From Promethearchaeota archaeon (lineage in GTDB: Archaea; Asgardarchaeota; Lokiarchaeia; Sigyniarchaeales; SOKP01), in the NCBI GenBank assembly GCA_018238625.1, contig JABCSY010000038.1, positions 1 to 35,280 of the forward strand: 35,280 nucleotides of DNA. Direction: 5' to 3'. Made by a program: the position numbers and the translations under genes. Of this stretch, positions 1 through 7,988 are shown one piece after another. The stretch's first letter is position 1, and every line of letters begins with the position of its first letter. A model generated the notes under the pieces. The model searched no databases and was not told where the DNA came from. It was given only the letters and a program-made list of their open reading frames with translations.

Positions 1-17
1 AATTAAACATTTATATT

Positions 18-848
18 TTGGAGAAAGTTATTCACGAAATCGCTCCTGAACTAATTGATATTTATAACATTAGAGAAGATGAAAATGAAGAACAGCAGGT
101 TAAAACTGGACGACTTCACGAGAATCGAATATTAGGCATAATTCTAAAATTCTATCTCGAGGGAAAGAAAAAGGTAACTACGAGAGATGTTGAAATAGAG
201 TATAAAAAATTCTTTAAAGAAATCGCACGCTCCACTATATCAACATATTTAAATATGCTGAAAAAAGAATCTACATTGTATAAAGAAAGAGATGGAAGGT
301 TAGTTTACTACATATTTTTTGAAGATCCACCTGAAGATGTTAGCGCATTTTGGTTTACTAGATTATTTTGTATTGATCCAGCATACTTTTCTAGAGCGAT
401 TTATTTTTCGAGCTTGTACTCAATTGCGGAAGTAATAGTTAAAAAACACATGAAAAAAGGAAATTACGACGAGCTAGTCGATACCTTTAGGTATTTAACT
501 GGAATTATTATTTTGAATATCCTTAAAAATAGAAGTTCAAAATGTCTTTTGTGTCAATTTAGTAAACAAGAAAGCTATATTGAATTATTAAATGCTTTAA
601 GTTTGGCAATAAAGGATAGAACTGATGTATTACCTAGCGAATTACAAGAAGTTTTGAAGAAAAAGTACGCGGAAATTCCAAATTTTGGAGGATATTATTT
701 CAGAGATGAAAATAAAGAAATCGAAATGATTGAACAACTTCTAAATTTTGCCAACCAATACAAGAAGGATATGGAATATCAAACCATGGTTTTAAATAGA
801 AGAATTGACACACGAATACTTGAAAAGGTTCCTGTAAATAATAAATAA
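18..848 (+). CDS. Winged-helix transcriptional regulator-like protein (5' end possibly cut)
   Basis: Probable DNA-binding regulator; its target is unknown. Residues about 35-100 look like a winged helix-turn-helix: a helical ILGIILKFYLEGKK stretch, a VTTRDVEIEYKKFF helix, a recognition-type helix (ARSTISTYLNMLKKES) and a basic YKERDGRLVYYIFF hairpin. The remainder is mostly helical and includes a CLLC pair near residue 177 that could bind metal or act in redox. The first usable codon in the window is TTG at 18, but the frame stays open to base 1, so the true start may lie outside and the N-terminus is uncertain. It is transcribed away from the left edge and converges on the small GTPase gene. 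The DNA-binding fold is a reasonable inference; no named family is recognised. Confidence 0.6.
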   Translation: MEKVIHEIAPELIDIYNIREDENEEQQVKTGRLHENRILGIILKFYLEGKKKVTTRDVEIEYKKFFKEIARSTISTYLNMLKKESTLYKERDGRLVYYIFFEDPPEDVSAFWFTRLFCIDPAYFSRAIYFSSLYSIAEVIVKKHMKKGNYDELVDTFRYLTGIIILNILKNRSSKCLLCQFSKQESYIELLNALSLAIKDRTDVLPSELQEVLKKKYAEIPNFGGYYFRDENKEIEMIEQLLNFANQYKKDMEYQTMVLNRRIDTRILEKVPVNNK

Positions 849-945
849 CCAAATTCTTCTCATTAAAAAGTAGTAATAATCAAACTATACTTTATACTTT
901 TATAAAAGATTTAAGTTATGCTATAAAAACGAGTTTTTCTTTAAT

Positions 946-1476
946 TTAGTATCTTCTGGAATTATTAAGCATCAATCTCGTCAGAGCTTCGAATGTTTTC
1001 TCTACATTTTCTCCACTCTTAGAACTAGTTTCAATAAAACCGTCGACATTTCTCGATTTCGCAATTTTTATCCCGTCTTCTGCTGAGACTTCCCTATTCT
1101 CTGTTAAATCTGCTTTACCACCCACTACAATAATAGGAAATACATCCTCGGCTCGAATTTCTTTCCTAATAACGTTAAGCCAATCGTCTATGTGAGCAAT
1201 GGAAGAATAATTTGTTATATCAAACAAGAATAACCCGCCCCGAGCGCCTCTAACATACGTAGGAAGTAAAAACCTAAACCTTTCCTCTCCACCAAAATCC
1301 CATATTTGTAATTTTACTTTCTGCTTGTCAACTTCTAAGCTCTTAACCTCAAAATCTACTCCAATAGTCATTTTTGAATCGGAAACAAATAAATTAGTCA
1401 GAAATCTCTGAGTTAGAGTGGTCTTCCCACAGCCAGCATCTCCAAAAATAATGATCTTAAAGGTTGCATCGTACAT
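946..1476 (-). CDS. Ras-like small GTPase with altered G3 and G4 motifs
   Basis: Single-domain P-loop GTPase of the Ras/Rab/Arf superfamily, 176 aa. The G1 P-loop is GDAGCGKT at residues 12-19, the switch I threonine is T37, G3 is WDFGGEE (D60, G63, E64), and G5 is ETSSKSG at 149-155. Two positions are unusual. The catalytic glutamine of DxxGQ is Glu64, and the base-binding NKxD motif reads GKAD (120-123), so the asparagine that contacts guanine is replaced by glycine. No C-terminal cysteine is present, so it cannot be prenylated like Rab or Ras. A strong Shine-Dalgarno sequence (GGGAGG on the minus strand, about 1491-1496) lies upstream of the ATG. It is transcribed alone and diverges from the glycoside-hydrolase-like gene. 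Family assignment is secure; the partner and process are unknown. Confidence 0.9.
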   Translation of the reverse strand: MYDATFKIIIFGDAGCGKTTLTQRFLTNLFVSDSKMTIGVDFEVKSLEVDKQKVKLQIWDFGGEERFRFLLPTYVRGARGGLFLFDITNYSSIAHIDDWLNVIRKEIRAEDVFPIIVVGGKADLTENREVSAEDGIKIAKSRNVDGFIETSSKSGENVEKTFEALTRLMLNNSRRY

Positions 1477-1742
1477 TTTTATTCAGTATTCCTCCCAAGC
1501 ACAAATTTAGATCTTAATATTTCGTCTTCTTCAATAATTTGATATTTATACAAATATTTTAATTCGATTTCTATAATAAATAATCGTATTTACATATATA
1601 AATCTTTAAATGTATCTGTTATTAAAATATCAAATAGCCTTAAAAATTTATTGAAAGAACTATGTTAAAAAACTATCTAATTTGGAAATTGAAAAATTGA
1701 AGCTAAATTTATCAAAATAAAAGTTGATCGTATTGAGAAAAC
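1477..1742. promoter_or_regulatory. Divergent intergenic promoter region
   Basis: This 266-bp AT-rich spacer separates the minus-strand GTPase from the plus-strand glycoside-hydrolase-like gene. On the minus strand a TATA-like TATAAATA (1545-1552) lies about 70 bases before the GTPase ATG, giving a predicted leader of roughly 45 bases that contains the GGGAGG ribosome-binding site. On the plus strand ATATATAAATC (about 1594-1604) is the best TATA candidate but is about 140 bases from the ATG, so the position of that promoter is unclear. No RNA gene or ORF is seen. Confidence 0.35.
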
Positions 1743-3050
1743 ATGAAAAGAAAATTTGATTGGTCAGAATATGTTGAGTTTGACCCTAAGAAGCTTGAAA
1801 TCGTAACGTCAGCATTCGGCGTGAAAAAAATATATGCCATGGGTCTTATGCCGATTAGGGGAAAAGAAGGATTTCGAAAGTTAGATTACGAATTTGCTGA
1901 AAAAAAACTAAACGTTATTGAAGTTATGGATAAATTAGATGAATGTCACTTTAATGTTTTTGGACTTGTTATCAAGGACACGGATGGAGCATGCTTGTGG
2001 GGTACGGATGTGGGATGGAATCCTACTGGAAGAGATATATTGGGGGAGTTTTGCGATGCTGGAAAGGACAGAAATATAAAAATAATGGTTTCTTTTACAA
2101 GCATGAACGACGCGTACCAAGGAAATTTACATCCTGAACGAGTTAGCGTTCATGGAAAAAATGTAAAAAAGCATGGTGTAAAATATAGAAAAGGCGATAT
2201 TTCAACACACGACGAGGGTGAAATGAGAGTAGAATTACCTGAGAACGTTTCATTTAAAGATTATAAAGCAAAAGTTCCCTTTCTAACAGAAAGCATAGAT
2301 AAGAAGCAAGGCAAGGCAAGAGGTGCAAGAGGAAAGGGTTATATACCATCTACAAGCTTTATGTGTCCTAATAGCGAGCATGTAAATTATTTATTAGAGC
2401 TTACAAAAGAAGTCGTAAAAGATTATCCAATTAAAGGGTTCTTTGCCGATTACATTAGATACGATGGAGCTTTCATGGAGTTATGCGCTTGCCATCGATG
2501 TGTAGAAAAGTTTAAAACTAATTATGGACCTAAGGCAAAATTACTAACAAGTCATGAATGGTATGAGTTTAAATCAGATACAATTGCGGAATACGCACAA
2601 AAGCTCCAGAACGTAATAAAAAGCGTCAATAACAACTGTGTCTCGGGATGGTTTTGCCTTCCTGGTCCTAAGAAAATGTTTACGCAAAAAAGATTAGGTC
2701 AAGATTGGGTAAAATTATCTTCAATTTTGGATGTGGCATCTCCAATGGAATACCCATATCTAATGGGAACACGAGACGACGGATGGTACTGGGGAAAAGT
2801 AGGTGGCTTTTTTTATTGGTATTTTACGAGAAATATGAAAAAGAGAATTCACGAATTCAATAGTCCGATACTAGCAATCACGAATTCCGTTGAGTGTAAT
2901 ATCGATGAAATGTTAAAACAAATGAAAGGATTTGATTTTGGTTTAGGAATCGCGATATTTAAGTATTTTGGTACAACTGAATCCCAATGGTATGGTTTAA
3001 AAGAATATGCTGAAAAAGAAATAGGTTTAGAGAATTTAATTAAAAACTAA
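1743..3050 (+). CDS. Glycoside-hydrolase-like TIM-barrel protein
   Basis: Resembles the hypothetical glycosyl-hydrolase-like (GHL/DUF187-type) barrel proteins. Evidence is the central GFFADYIRYDG motif (about residues 232-242), where acidic residues at a strand end are typical of the active site. It is followed directly by a cysteine cluster CACHRC (about 248-253) and a VEKFKTNYG helix, an arrangement common in carbohydrate-active barrels. The C-terminal part has aromatic-rich strands (GWYWGKVGGFFYWYF) suited to carbohydrate stacking. There is no signal peptide or membrane segment, so it is probably cytosolic and may act on imported or internal glycans; substrate and reaction cannot be told. 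Its TAA stop interlocks with the TAG stop of the opposing glycosylase gene in four shared bases (3047-3050). The barrel assignment is moderate and enzymatic activity is unproven. Confidence 0.6.
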   Translation: MKRKFDWSEYVEFDPKKLEIVTSAFGVKKIYAMGLMPIRGKEGFRKLDYEFAEKKLNVIEVMDKLDECHFNVFGLVIKDTDGACLWGTDVGWNPTGRDILGEFCDAGKDRNIKIMVSFTSMNDAYQGNLHPERVSVHGKNVKKHGVKYRKGDISTHDEGEMRVELPENVSFKDYKAKVPFLTESIDKKQGKARGARGKGYIPSTSFMCPNSEHVNYLLELTKEVVKDYPIKGFFADYIRYDGAFMELCACHRCVEKFKTNYGPKAKLLTSHEWYEFKSDTIAEYAQKLQNVIKSVNNNCVSGWFCLPGPKKMFTQKRLGQDWVKLSSILDVASPMEYPYLMGTRDDGWYWGKVGGFFYWYFTRNMKKRIHEFNSPILAITNSVECNIDEMLKQMKGFDFGLGIAIFKYFGTTESQWYGLKEYAEKEIGLENLIKN

Positions 3051-3619
3051 ATTTTATTTTTTAATTCATTATACCGAAAACAATAGGTTGTATGGTCATT
3101 TACAATTCCAACTGCTTGTAAAAAGGAGTAAATTATAGTTGACCCTACAAATTTGAAACCTCTTCCCTTCAAATCTTTACTAATTCTGTCAGAAAGATCT
3201 GTATTGGATGGTAATTCTTCTAATGTTTTCCTAGAGTTATGAACTACCTTATTGTTAACAAAACTCCATATATAGTTATCAAAAGATCCAAATTCTTCTT
3301 GTATTTTAACGAATGATTTTGCGTTTGAGATTACTGATTGGATTTTTAATCGATTTCTTATAATTCCCTTGTTTTGCATTAATTCTTCAATTTTAAGTTC
3401 GGTATAATTTGAAATTCTAATGTAATCAAAATTATCAAACGCCTTCCTAAAATTATCTCTTTTTTGAAGTACAGTGTTCCAACTTAAACCAGCTTGCATC
3501 CCTTCTAAGATTAAGAGCTCATATAGATTTTTTTCGTCATGTTCAGGGGCACCCCATTCTTTGTCGTGATATTCCTTCATTAGGGCATTACTATTGGCCC
3601 ATTCGCATCTTTTCACCAT
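3047..3619 (-). CDS. tag: DNA-3-methyladenine glycosylase I
   Basis: Base-excision repair enzyme that removes 3-methyladenine from alkylated DNA. The Tag family is recognised from the N-terminal CEWAN and YHDKEWG segments, the LILEGMQAGLSW segment that forms the base pocket, and the C-terminal VNDHTTYCFRY. The zinc-binding residues of the family map to C5, H18, H176 and C180, all present at nearly the same numbering as in the E. coli protein (Cys4, His17, His175, Cys179). At 190 aa it has the full family length. It is the last gene of a minus-strand run GYD - Lin0512 - tag with 31 bases between it and the preceding stop, so cotranscription is likely. The family is better known from bacteria, so horizontal acquisition is possible but was not tested here. 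Confidence 0.93.
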   Translation of the reverse strand: MVKRCEWANSNALMKEYHDKEWGAPEHDEKNLYELLILEGMQAGLSWNTVLQKRDNFRKAFDNFDYIRISNYTELKIEELMQNKGIIRNRLKIQSVISNAKSFVKIQEEFGSFDNYIWSFVNNKVVHNSRKTLEELPSNTDLSDRISKDLKGRGFKFVGSTIIYSFLQAVGIVNDHTTYCFRYNELKNKI

Positions 3620-3650
3620 AAATGTATCAACTTTATTTATTTTATGAATT

Positions 3651-4022
3651 TTAAGCTGTGATTGATACAGTTACAGCCGCATTACAAACAATTATTTTGT
3701 CAGAAGTATCCCCTAGTTCTTTAATCATTATTCCTTTAGCAATCAACCCTCCCTTCTCTATCTCAATCGATTTTTCACCAAACGGAATCGCTTTTAAAAC
3801 TTTTTCTTTTTTAATGTTATTGGGATAAGGTGCTCCAATCTTTACATGTATAATCATTTTTAACAGATCGTTTGGTTCTTTTAAGTCACAAATCTCTAAT
3901 AATCCCGTAAGACAGTTATTTGAAATAGCATTTTTGATAGCCTTGATAGCAGCATTAGTACAATCATCATCGTGTCCGTGCTGATCTATGCCAAACCCTA
4001 TTTGTACGATAAAACGCTTCAT
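3651..4022 (-). CDS. Lin0512-family conserved protein
   Basis: A 123-aa protein matching the pattern of the uncharacterised Lin0512 family: N-terminal strand MKRFIVQIGFGIDQHGHDD, a helix TNAAIKAIKNAISNNCL, then a central strand KMIIHVKIGAPYP and a glycine-rich C-terminal half ending in CNAAVTVSI. The alternation of strands and helices suggests a small alpha/beta fold with internal symmetry. The HGHDDD segment and the cysteines at positions 21, 38 and 45 could bind metal, but nothing is established. It sits between the GYD-domain gene (18 bases upstream) and tag (31 bases downstream) on the same strand, so the three are probably one transcript. Function is unknown; only the family call is made. 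Confidence 0.75.
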   Translation of the reverse strand: MKRFIVQIGFGIDQHGHDDDCTNAAIKAIKNAISNNCLTGLLEICDLKEPNDLLKMIIHVKIGAPYPNNIKKEKVLKAIPFGEKSIEIEKGGLIAKGIMIKELGDTSDKIIVCNAAVTVSITA

Positions 4023-4040
4023 AATTAATGTCTCTTTATT

Positions 4041-4334
4041 TTATTTCAAGTCCTCAACTAGTTTAAGAAAGTCTGTGTATGGAATGGCTGTCCAACTCTC
4101 AGCGAAAGTAGCTCCAGCAGCACGGGAAAGTAGCGAAACCTTTGCGGCTTCTAATTCATTTTTTGCTTCGAAAATATCAAGAAAGTCATAAGGACCTAAA
4201 ATCGCGTAATGTGCGATCCATTTAATATTAGGAACTTTCTCTTTAACTAGTTCTAGATATTTTTCACCTTGTTTTTTCCTTTTTTCAACTAAATCAGGAT
4301 TTTGAAGTTTAGTTGCAAGTATATATATGGGCAT
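4041..4334 (-). CDS. GYD-domain protein
   Basis: A 97-aa single-domain protein of the GYD family (ferredoxin-like alpha/beta fold, function undetermined). Visible features are the N-terminal strand MPIYILATKL, a charged helix PDLVEKRKKQGEKYLELVKE, the family signature around ILGPYDFLDIFEAKNE (residues about 45-60, with the G-x-YD core), then a helix AAKVSLLSRAAGATFAES and a final AIPYTDFLKLVEDL helix. It is the first gene of a minus-strand operon with the Lin0512-family gene and tag. The ATG is followed at once by the conserved first strand, which supports this start. The family is widespread in prokaryotes; a role in sensing or in binding a small ligand is only a guess. Confidence 0.82.
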   Translation of the reverse strand: MPIYILATKLQNPDLVEKRKKQGEKYLELVKEKVPNIKWIAHYAILGPYDFLDIFEAKNELEAAKVSLLSRAAGATFAESWTAIPYTDFLKLVEDLK

Positions 4335-4482
4335 AGAGAAAATTATTATATTTTAGCTTATAAATTTATATTAAAAATTTTATTTCTTGCTTTAAACTAA
4401 TATTTAAAGTACTATTTCTTTTTATGAGATAATAATTGAAAAAAGAATTTGTAGTGGAAATAATTGAAGAGAAAGGGTTCAA

Positions 4483-5592
4483 ATGGAAAAAAAAACAGAA
4501 AATCTCTATGATATTAATGAAAGCATTTATCAAAGATTTGAAGAAAAATATAATACACTTTACCGACGTACTTGGGACAAAACGCTATCAACTTACGGGA
4601 AAATGTTTGATGAGAATTTAATTCATCACATTAATTCAAAAAAGGACGGATATTCTCGGATTGATTTTGCGTTAGTTGCAGCTGGATGGACGGTGTACGA
4701 AAAGTTTCCTTTTGCTTTTGCTTGGGAAAGAGAAAAACAAGAAGGAGGAGATTACGGCGTAAATTGGATGCGATCGAAATATAAAATAGAGAATCTTCAA
4801 ACCTTTACTCAGCAAGTAAAAAAAGTTGCTAAATTTTTTGGTGCATCGTTAGTAGGAGTTGCTAAGGTTAACGAGAAATGGATTTATAAAACGGGTTTCA
4901 TAAGACCTTCGTTAACTAGTGAGTCAGATTCAAAAAAAGATATTAGAAAAGGAAAAGTCCAAAATTCAATATTAGAAAGCCCTATCAATTTACCAGAAGG
5001 TATAGACAAAGTTATTGTTATGGGTATTGAAATGGACAAAAATGCAGTTTCTACCTCGCCTGCTCAACCCGCAGCCGCAGCATCTGCTATAGCTTACTCA
5101 AAAATGGCTTTTGTAATTTCGTGTCTTGGTGAATTTATTAGAAATTTAGGCTATCGAGCAATCCAATGTGGTAATGATACCGCACTTAGTATACCATTAG
5201 CAATCGATGCGGGGTTTGGAGCTTTAGGTAGAAATGGGCTATTGATTACGCCCGAATATGGACCAAGAGTGCGGATTTGTAAAGTTTTTACTGACCTTCC
5301 ATTAATGTTAGATGCCCCTAATCTAAATTTCATTAAAAAAGTCGAAAAATTTTGCAAAAATTGCTTTAAATGCGCTGAAGCTTGTGAAACCAAGGCTATA
5401 ACAAAGGATAAAGAGCCTAGTTTTGAACCACCGACCATATCTAACAATTCAGGCGTTAAAAAGTATTACGTAGATGTGGAAAAATGCTTTGAATTTTGGA
5501 TCGAAAACTCTTCAGATTGCGGAAATTGTATCGCGGCGTGTCCTTTTTCTGGAATTAAGAAATACTACTCAGCATTAGAATTTTGGGAATAA
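4483..5592 (+). CDS. Cytosolic reductive-dehalogenase-like corrinoid/Fe-S protein
   Basis: 369 aa, resembling the catalytic subunit of reductive dehalogenases (RdhA), which use a corrinoid and two 4Fe-4S clusters for reductive cleavage. The middle part carries RdhA-like segments (KKVAKFFGASLVGVAKVN, the AAAASAIAYSKMAF helix, IRNLGYRAI, and GFGALGRNGLLITPEYGPRVR). The C-terminus has a ferredoxin-type pair of motifs: C291-x2-C294-x2-C297-x3-C301 and C335-x10-C346-x2-C349-x3-C353-P. There is no Tat signal peptide, and no RdhB anchor gene is adjacent, so unlike classical respiratory RdhA it should be cytosolic. The ATG follows a GAGAAAGGG ribosome-binding-site-like stretch. The alternative, epoxyqueuosine reductase QueG, shares the corrinoid/Fe-S design but fits the middle segments less well. 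Substrate is unknown and dehalogenation is not shown. Confidence 0.8.
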   Translation: MEKKTENLYDINESIYQRFEEKYNTLYRRTWDKTLSTYGKMFDENLIHHINSKKDGYSRIDFALVAAGWTVYEKFPFAFAWEREKQEGGDYGVNWMRSKYKIENLQTFTQQVKKVAKFFGASLVGVAKVNEKWIYKTGFIRPSLTSESDSKKDIRKGKVQNSILESPINLPEGIDKVIVMGIEMDKNAVSTSPAQPAAAASAIAYSKMAFVISCLGEFIRNLGYRAIQCGNDTALSIPLAIDAGFGALGRNGLLITPEYGPRVRICKVFTDLPLMLDAPNLNFIKKVEKFCKNCFKCAEACETKAITKDKEPSFEPPTISNNSGVKKYYVDVEKCFEFWIENSSDCGNCIAACPFSGIKKYYSALEFWE

Positions 5593-5662
5593 TAAACAGT
5601 AATAATTTTAAATTTGAACAAGTTAAGTTAAATTAAGATTAAATTATCAAGATGGTACAATT

Positions 5663-6709
5663 ATGGATAAAATCAAAGTAGGAATTATTGGGTCTGGTTT
5701 TATTGCTGAGCATCATTGTTATTCTTATTCATTGCTCTCTAATGTAGAGATTATAGGAATCTCTTCTATAAATGAAGAAGAAGCCAAAAGTCTCATGAAA
5801 AGGTACGGAGTTCCTGGCAATCCGCATAAAAACTACAATGATTTATTGAAACTCGATTGTGATGCTATTTCTGCTTGTGTACCAAATTATTTACATAAAG
5901 ATATAGCCATTGACATTTTAAATTCTGGAATTCACGCGCTTATAGAGAAACCTTTAGCTAAAAACATTATTGAAGGAAAAGAGATGTTAGACGTCGAGAA
6001 ATCTTCAAACAAGAAGATTTTTTACTGTGAAAATAACATGTACGCACCCTCATTTAGTAAAGTTAAAGAGATTGTCGAGGAGGGCGCTTTAGGAAAGATT
6101 TACATGGGTCGCGGAAAAGAACAGCATTCTGGACCTCACTCAGCTTGGTTCTATAGAGCTGAAGAATCCGGAGGGGGCGCTCTTTTAGACTTAGGTATCC
6201 ATGATATTGCTTGTTTAGTTTGGTATCTTGGATGCGATGTTAAAGAAGTGTACTGTCAAGTAAAAACGATACAACCAGATCGGGGTAAATTTGGTAAGTG
6301 TGAAGTTGAAGATAATGCTGTGGGAGTATTATACTTTGAAAATGATGCCCAAATAGTCATTGAAGAATCTTGGACAGCACCAGGAGGTTATGACATGAGA
6401 TTCGAATTATTTGGTACTGAAGGACAAGTTAAAGTCGCTCCAACTTTTTCAAATTTAATGAGCGTTTATAGCGAAAAAGGATATGGATATGCCTTGGAAA
6501 AAGCAGGAACTACGAAGGGTTGGACGTTTCCCGTTCCTGCTGAAGCTTGGTCTTTTGGATATCCCCAAGAAATCGTTCATTTCATGAATTGTATATTGAA
6601 TAAGACAAAACCTTTAACAGACGCGAAATTTGGTTTGAAAATATTGAAGATTGTCGAAACAATGTATAAAAGCGCAGAATCTAGGAAGATTGAAGAGGTT
6701 CTATATTAA
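5663..6709 (+). CDS. Gfo/Idh/MocA-family NAD(P)-dependent oxidoreductase
   Basis: Two-domain sugar or polyol dehydrogenase-like enzyme, 348 aa, the usual length. The N-terminal Rossmann fold starts with KVGIIGSGFIAEHH (nucleotide-binding glycines G7, G10, G12). The family signature EKPLAKN lies near residues 96-102 with the lysine expected in the active site. The C-terminal alpha/beta domain includes GGGALLDLGIHDIACLVWYLG, where the DxGxH segment supplies the catalytic aspartate and histidine of the family. It is preceded by 70 noncoding bases and followed at 51 bases by a methyltransferase on the same strand, so a loose operon is possible. Members oxidise or reduce sugars, inositols or sugar nucleotides; the substrate cannot be read from the sequence. 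Soluble, with no signal peptide. Confidence 0.88.
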   Translation: MDKIKVGIIGSGFIAEHHCYSYSLLSNVEIIGISSINEEEAKSLMKRYGVPGNPHKNYNDLLKLDCDAISACVPNYLHKDIAIDILNSGIHALIEKPLAKNIIEGKEMLDVEKSSNKKIFYCENNMYAPSFSKVKEIVEEGALGKIYMGRGKEQHSGPHSAWFYRAEESGGGALLDLGIHDIACLVWYLGCDVKEVYCQVKTIQPDRGKFGKCEVEDNAVGVLYFENDAQIVIEESWTAPGGYDMRFELFGTEGQVKVAPTFSNLMSVYSEKGYGYALEKAGTTKGWTFPVPAEAWSFGYPQEIVHFMNCILNKTKPLTDAKFGLKILKIVETMYKSAESRKIEEVLY

Positions 6710-6760
6710 ATCATTTTTATTTTTAAAATAATATTAATATTATGCTCTCGTTACCTTACT

Positions 6761-7510
6761 ATGGAAGAAGAACTCAAGCAATTTTACATAGACTTATTCG
6801 CTCCACTTCCCAGATGTGGTCCAGGTTCAGTTGAAACAACAAGAAAAGCTTTTTCTTTTTTAAAATCTCAACCTAAAGATCCTAAAATATTGGATATAGG
6901 AGCAGGGACGGGTATGTCTACCATTGAACTAGCTAAAATTTCAGACGGTAAAATAATCGCGATTGATATTATACATGAATATCTTGATATCTTAAAAAAA
7001 AAGGCTTCAATTAACGGAATAGATAATATCGAGACTGTAAAAATGTCAATGGATTCGATAGAATATAAAGACGAGACATTTGATATACTTTGGAGCGAGG
7101 GATCTATATTTGTAATAGGGTTCGAAGAAGGAATAAAATCATGGAAAAGATTATTAAAACCCGAAGGATACTTAGCAGTATCCGATATGGTGTGGTTTAA
7201 TAAAGACGCACCAATCGAGGTCATTGAATTTTGGGATAGCTGTTATCCTCAAATGTTAGAACTAAATGAAGCTATAGAAATGATTAAGAAATATGGTTAT
7301 AACTTAATTGCTAACTTTAAATTTCAAGAAGATCCTGATTGGTGGGAGAACCTATATATTCCTCTGGAGAATCATTTACCCGAAGTCAAGAAAAAATACA
7401 GCCACAAAAAGGAATTTTTAGCTGAAATAGAATTCACCGAACAAGAAATTAATTTCTTCAAGAAATATTCGAATTTCTACGGATATATGTTCTATATTAT
7501 GCAAAAATAA
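6761..7510 (+). CDS. Class I SAM-dependent methyltransferase
   Basis: 249-aa Rossmann-like methyltransferase. Motif I, KILDIGAGTGMSTIELAK (about residues 41-58), binds S-adenosylmethionine; IIAIDIIHEYLDIL follows as motif II with the acidic residue for the ribose. An FDILWSEGSIFVIGF segment and the RLLKPEGYLAVSDMVWF strand-helix-strand are typical of the UbiE/Methyltransf_11 group. The C-terminal third (EDPDWWENLYIPLENH onward) is probably the acceptor-binding cap. It lies downstream of the Gfo/Idh/MocA gene and converges on a small unknown gene. Related proteins methylate small molecules, lipids or arsenicals, and no arsenical-type cysteine set is visible. The acceptor is not predicted. Confidence 0.88.
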   Translation: MEEELKQFYIDLFAPLPRCGPGSVETTRKAFSFLKSQPKDPKILDIGAGTGMSTIELAKISDGKIIAIDIIHEYLDILKKKASINGIDNIETVKMSMDSIEYKDETFDILWSEGSIFVIGFEEGIKSWKRLLKPEGYLAVSDMVWFNKDAPIEVIEFWDSCYPQMLELNEAIEMIKKYGYNLIANFKFQEDPDWWENLYIPLENHLPEVKKKYSHKKEFLAEIEFTEQEINFFKKYSNFYGYMFYIMQK

Positions 7511-7541
7511 TATAGAAAATAAATAAAAAGAAAAAATAAGG

Positions 7542-7895
7542 TTATTTATACTCCCCTTTATACCATGAACGCTGGCTTTTTTTGAGGTCATCTGAGAGAT
7601 GATCAGGATGATATTGGTCGAATTCTTCCCGTAATTCATAACTTACACCATATCGTACATCATCAACAGGATTTAAATAACCAGTTTTAGCGATACCTCT
7701 TGCAGATCTAAGCGCAGTCCTGCGTGCAATTAAGGGCGCTCCTTCAACATAATAGTACTGCCAATATTTCTCTTCTCCTTCTTCAACTAAGTCTAGGTAC
7801 ACATTGGCAGTATTACCTTCATCTGATACTGGTTGGAATTCCCCCTTTTCTTCGTCGAAATATAGTTTTAGTTTTATGTTTTGCTCATCAGACAT
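7542..7895 (-). CDS. Small conserved-looking protein of unknown function
   Basis: 117 aa with no family recognised. The first half is acidic and predicted to be strand-rich (IKLKLYFDEEKGEFQPVSD, then ANVYLDLVEEGEEKYWQYYYV). The middle has a basic helix ARRTALRSARGIAKTGY, and the tail is charged and polar (REEFDQYHPDHLSDDLKK). There are no cysteines, membrane segments or signal peptide. The compact layout, with a beta sheet followed by an arginine-rich helix, would suit a small nucleic-acid-binding or protein-binding module, but this is speculation. It is monocistronic, converging on the methyltransferase with 31 bases between stops. The clean ATG start and regular coding composition support a real gene. 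Confidence 0.6.
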   Translation of the reverse strand: MSDEQNIKLKLYFDEEKGEFQPVSDEGNTANVYLDLVEEGEEKYWQYYYVEGAPLIARRTALRSARGIAKTGYLNPVDDVRYGVSYELREEFDQYHPDHLSDDLKKSQRSWYKGEYK

Positions 7896-7988
7896 ATTTT
7901 ATTGTTCACCTATTTGACTCAAGTTTTTACTTATTTATCTAATAATTCATGAGAATTTTTTAATTTTTTTACATAATACAAATAAAAA

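Noticed and set aside
5151..5447. 98-codon minus-strand open frame
   Set aside because: It is opposite the Fe-S and core region of the reductive-dehalogenase-like gene and has no family features.
4483..5592. Epoxyqueuosine reductase QueG
   Set aside because: It shares corrinoid and Fe-S features, but the KFFGASLVGVA, AYSKMAF and GALGRNGLLITPEYG segments fit RdhA-like proteins better. Kept only as an alternative.
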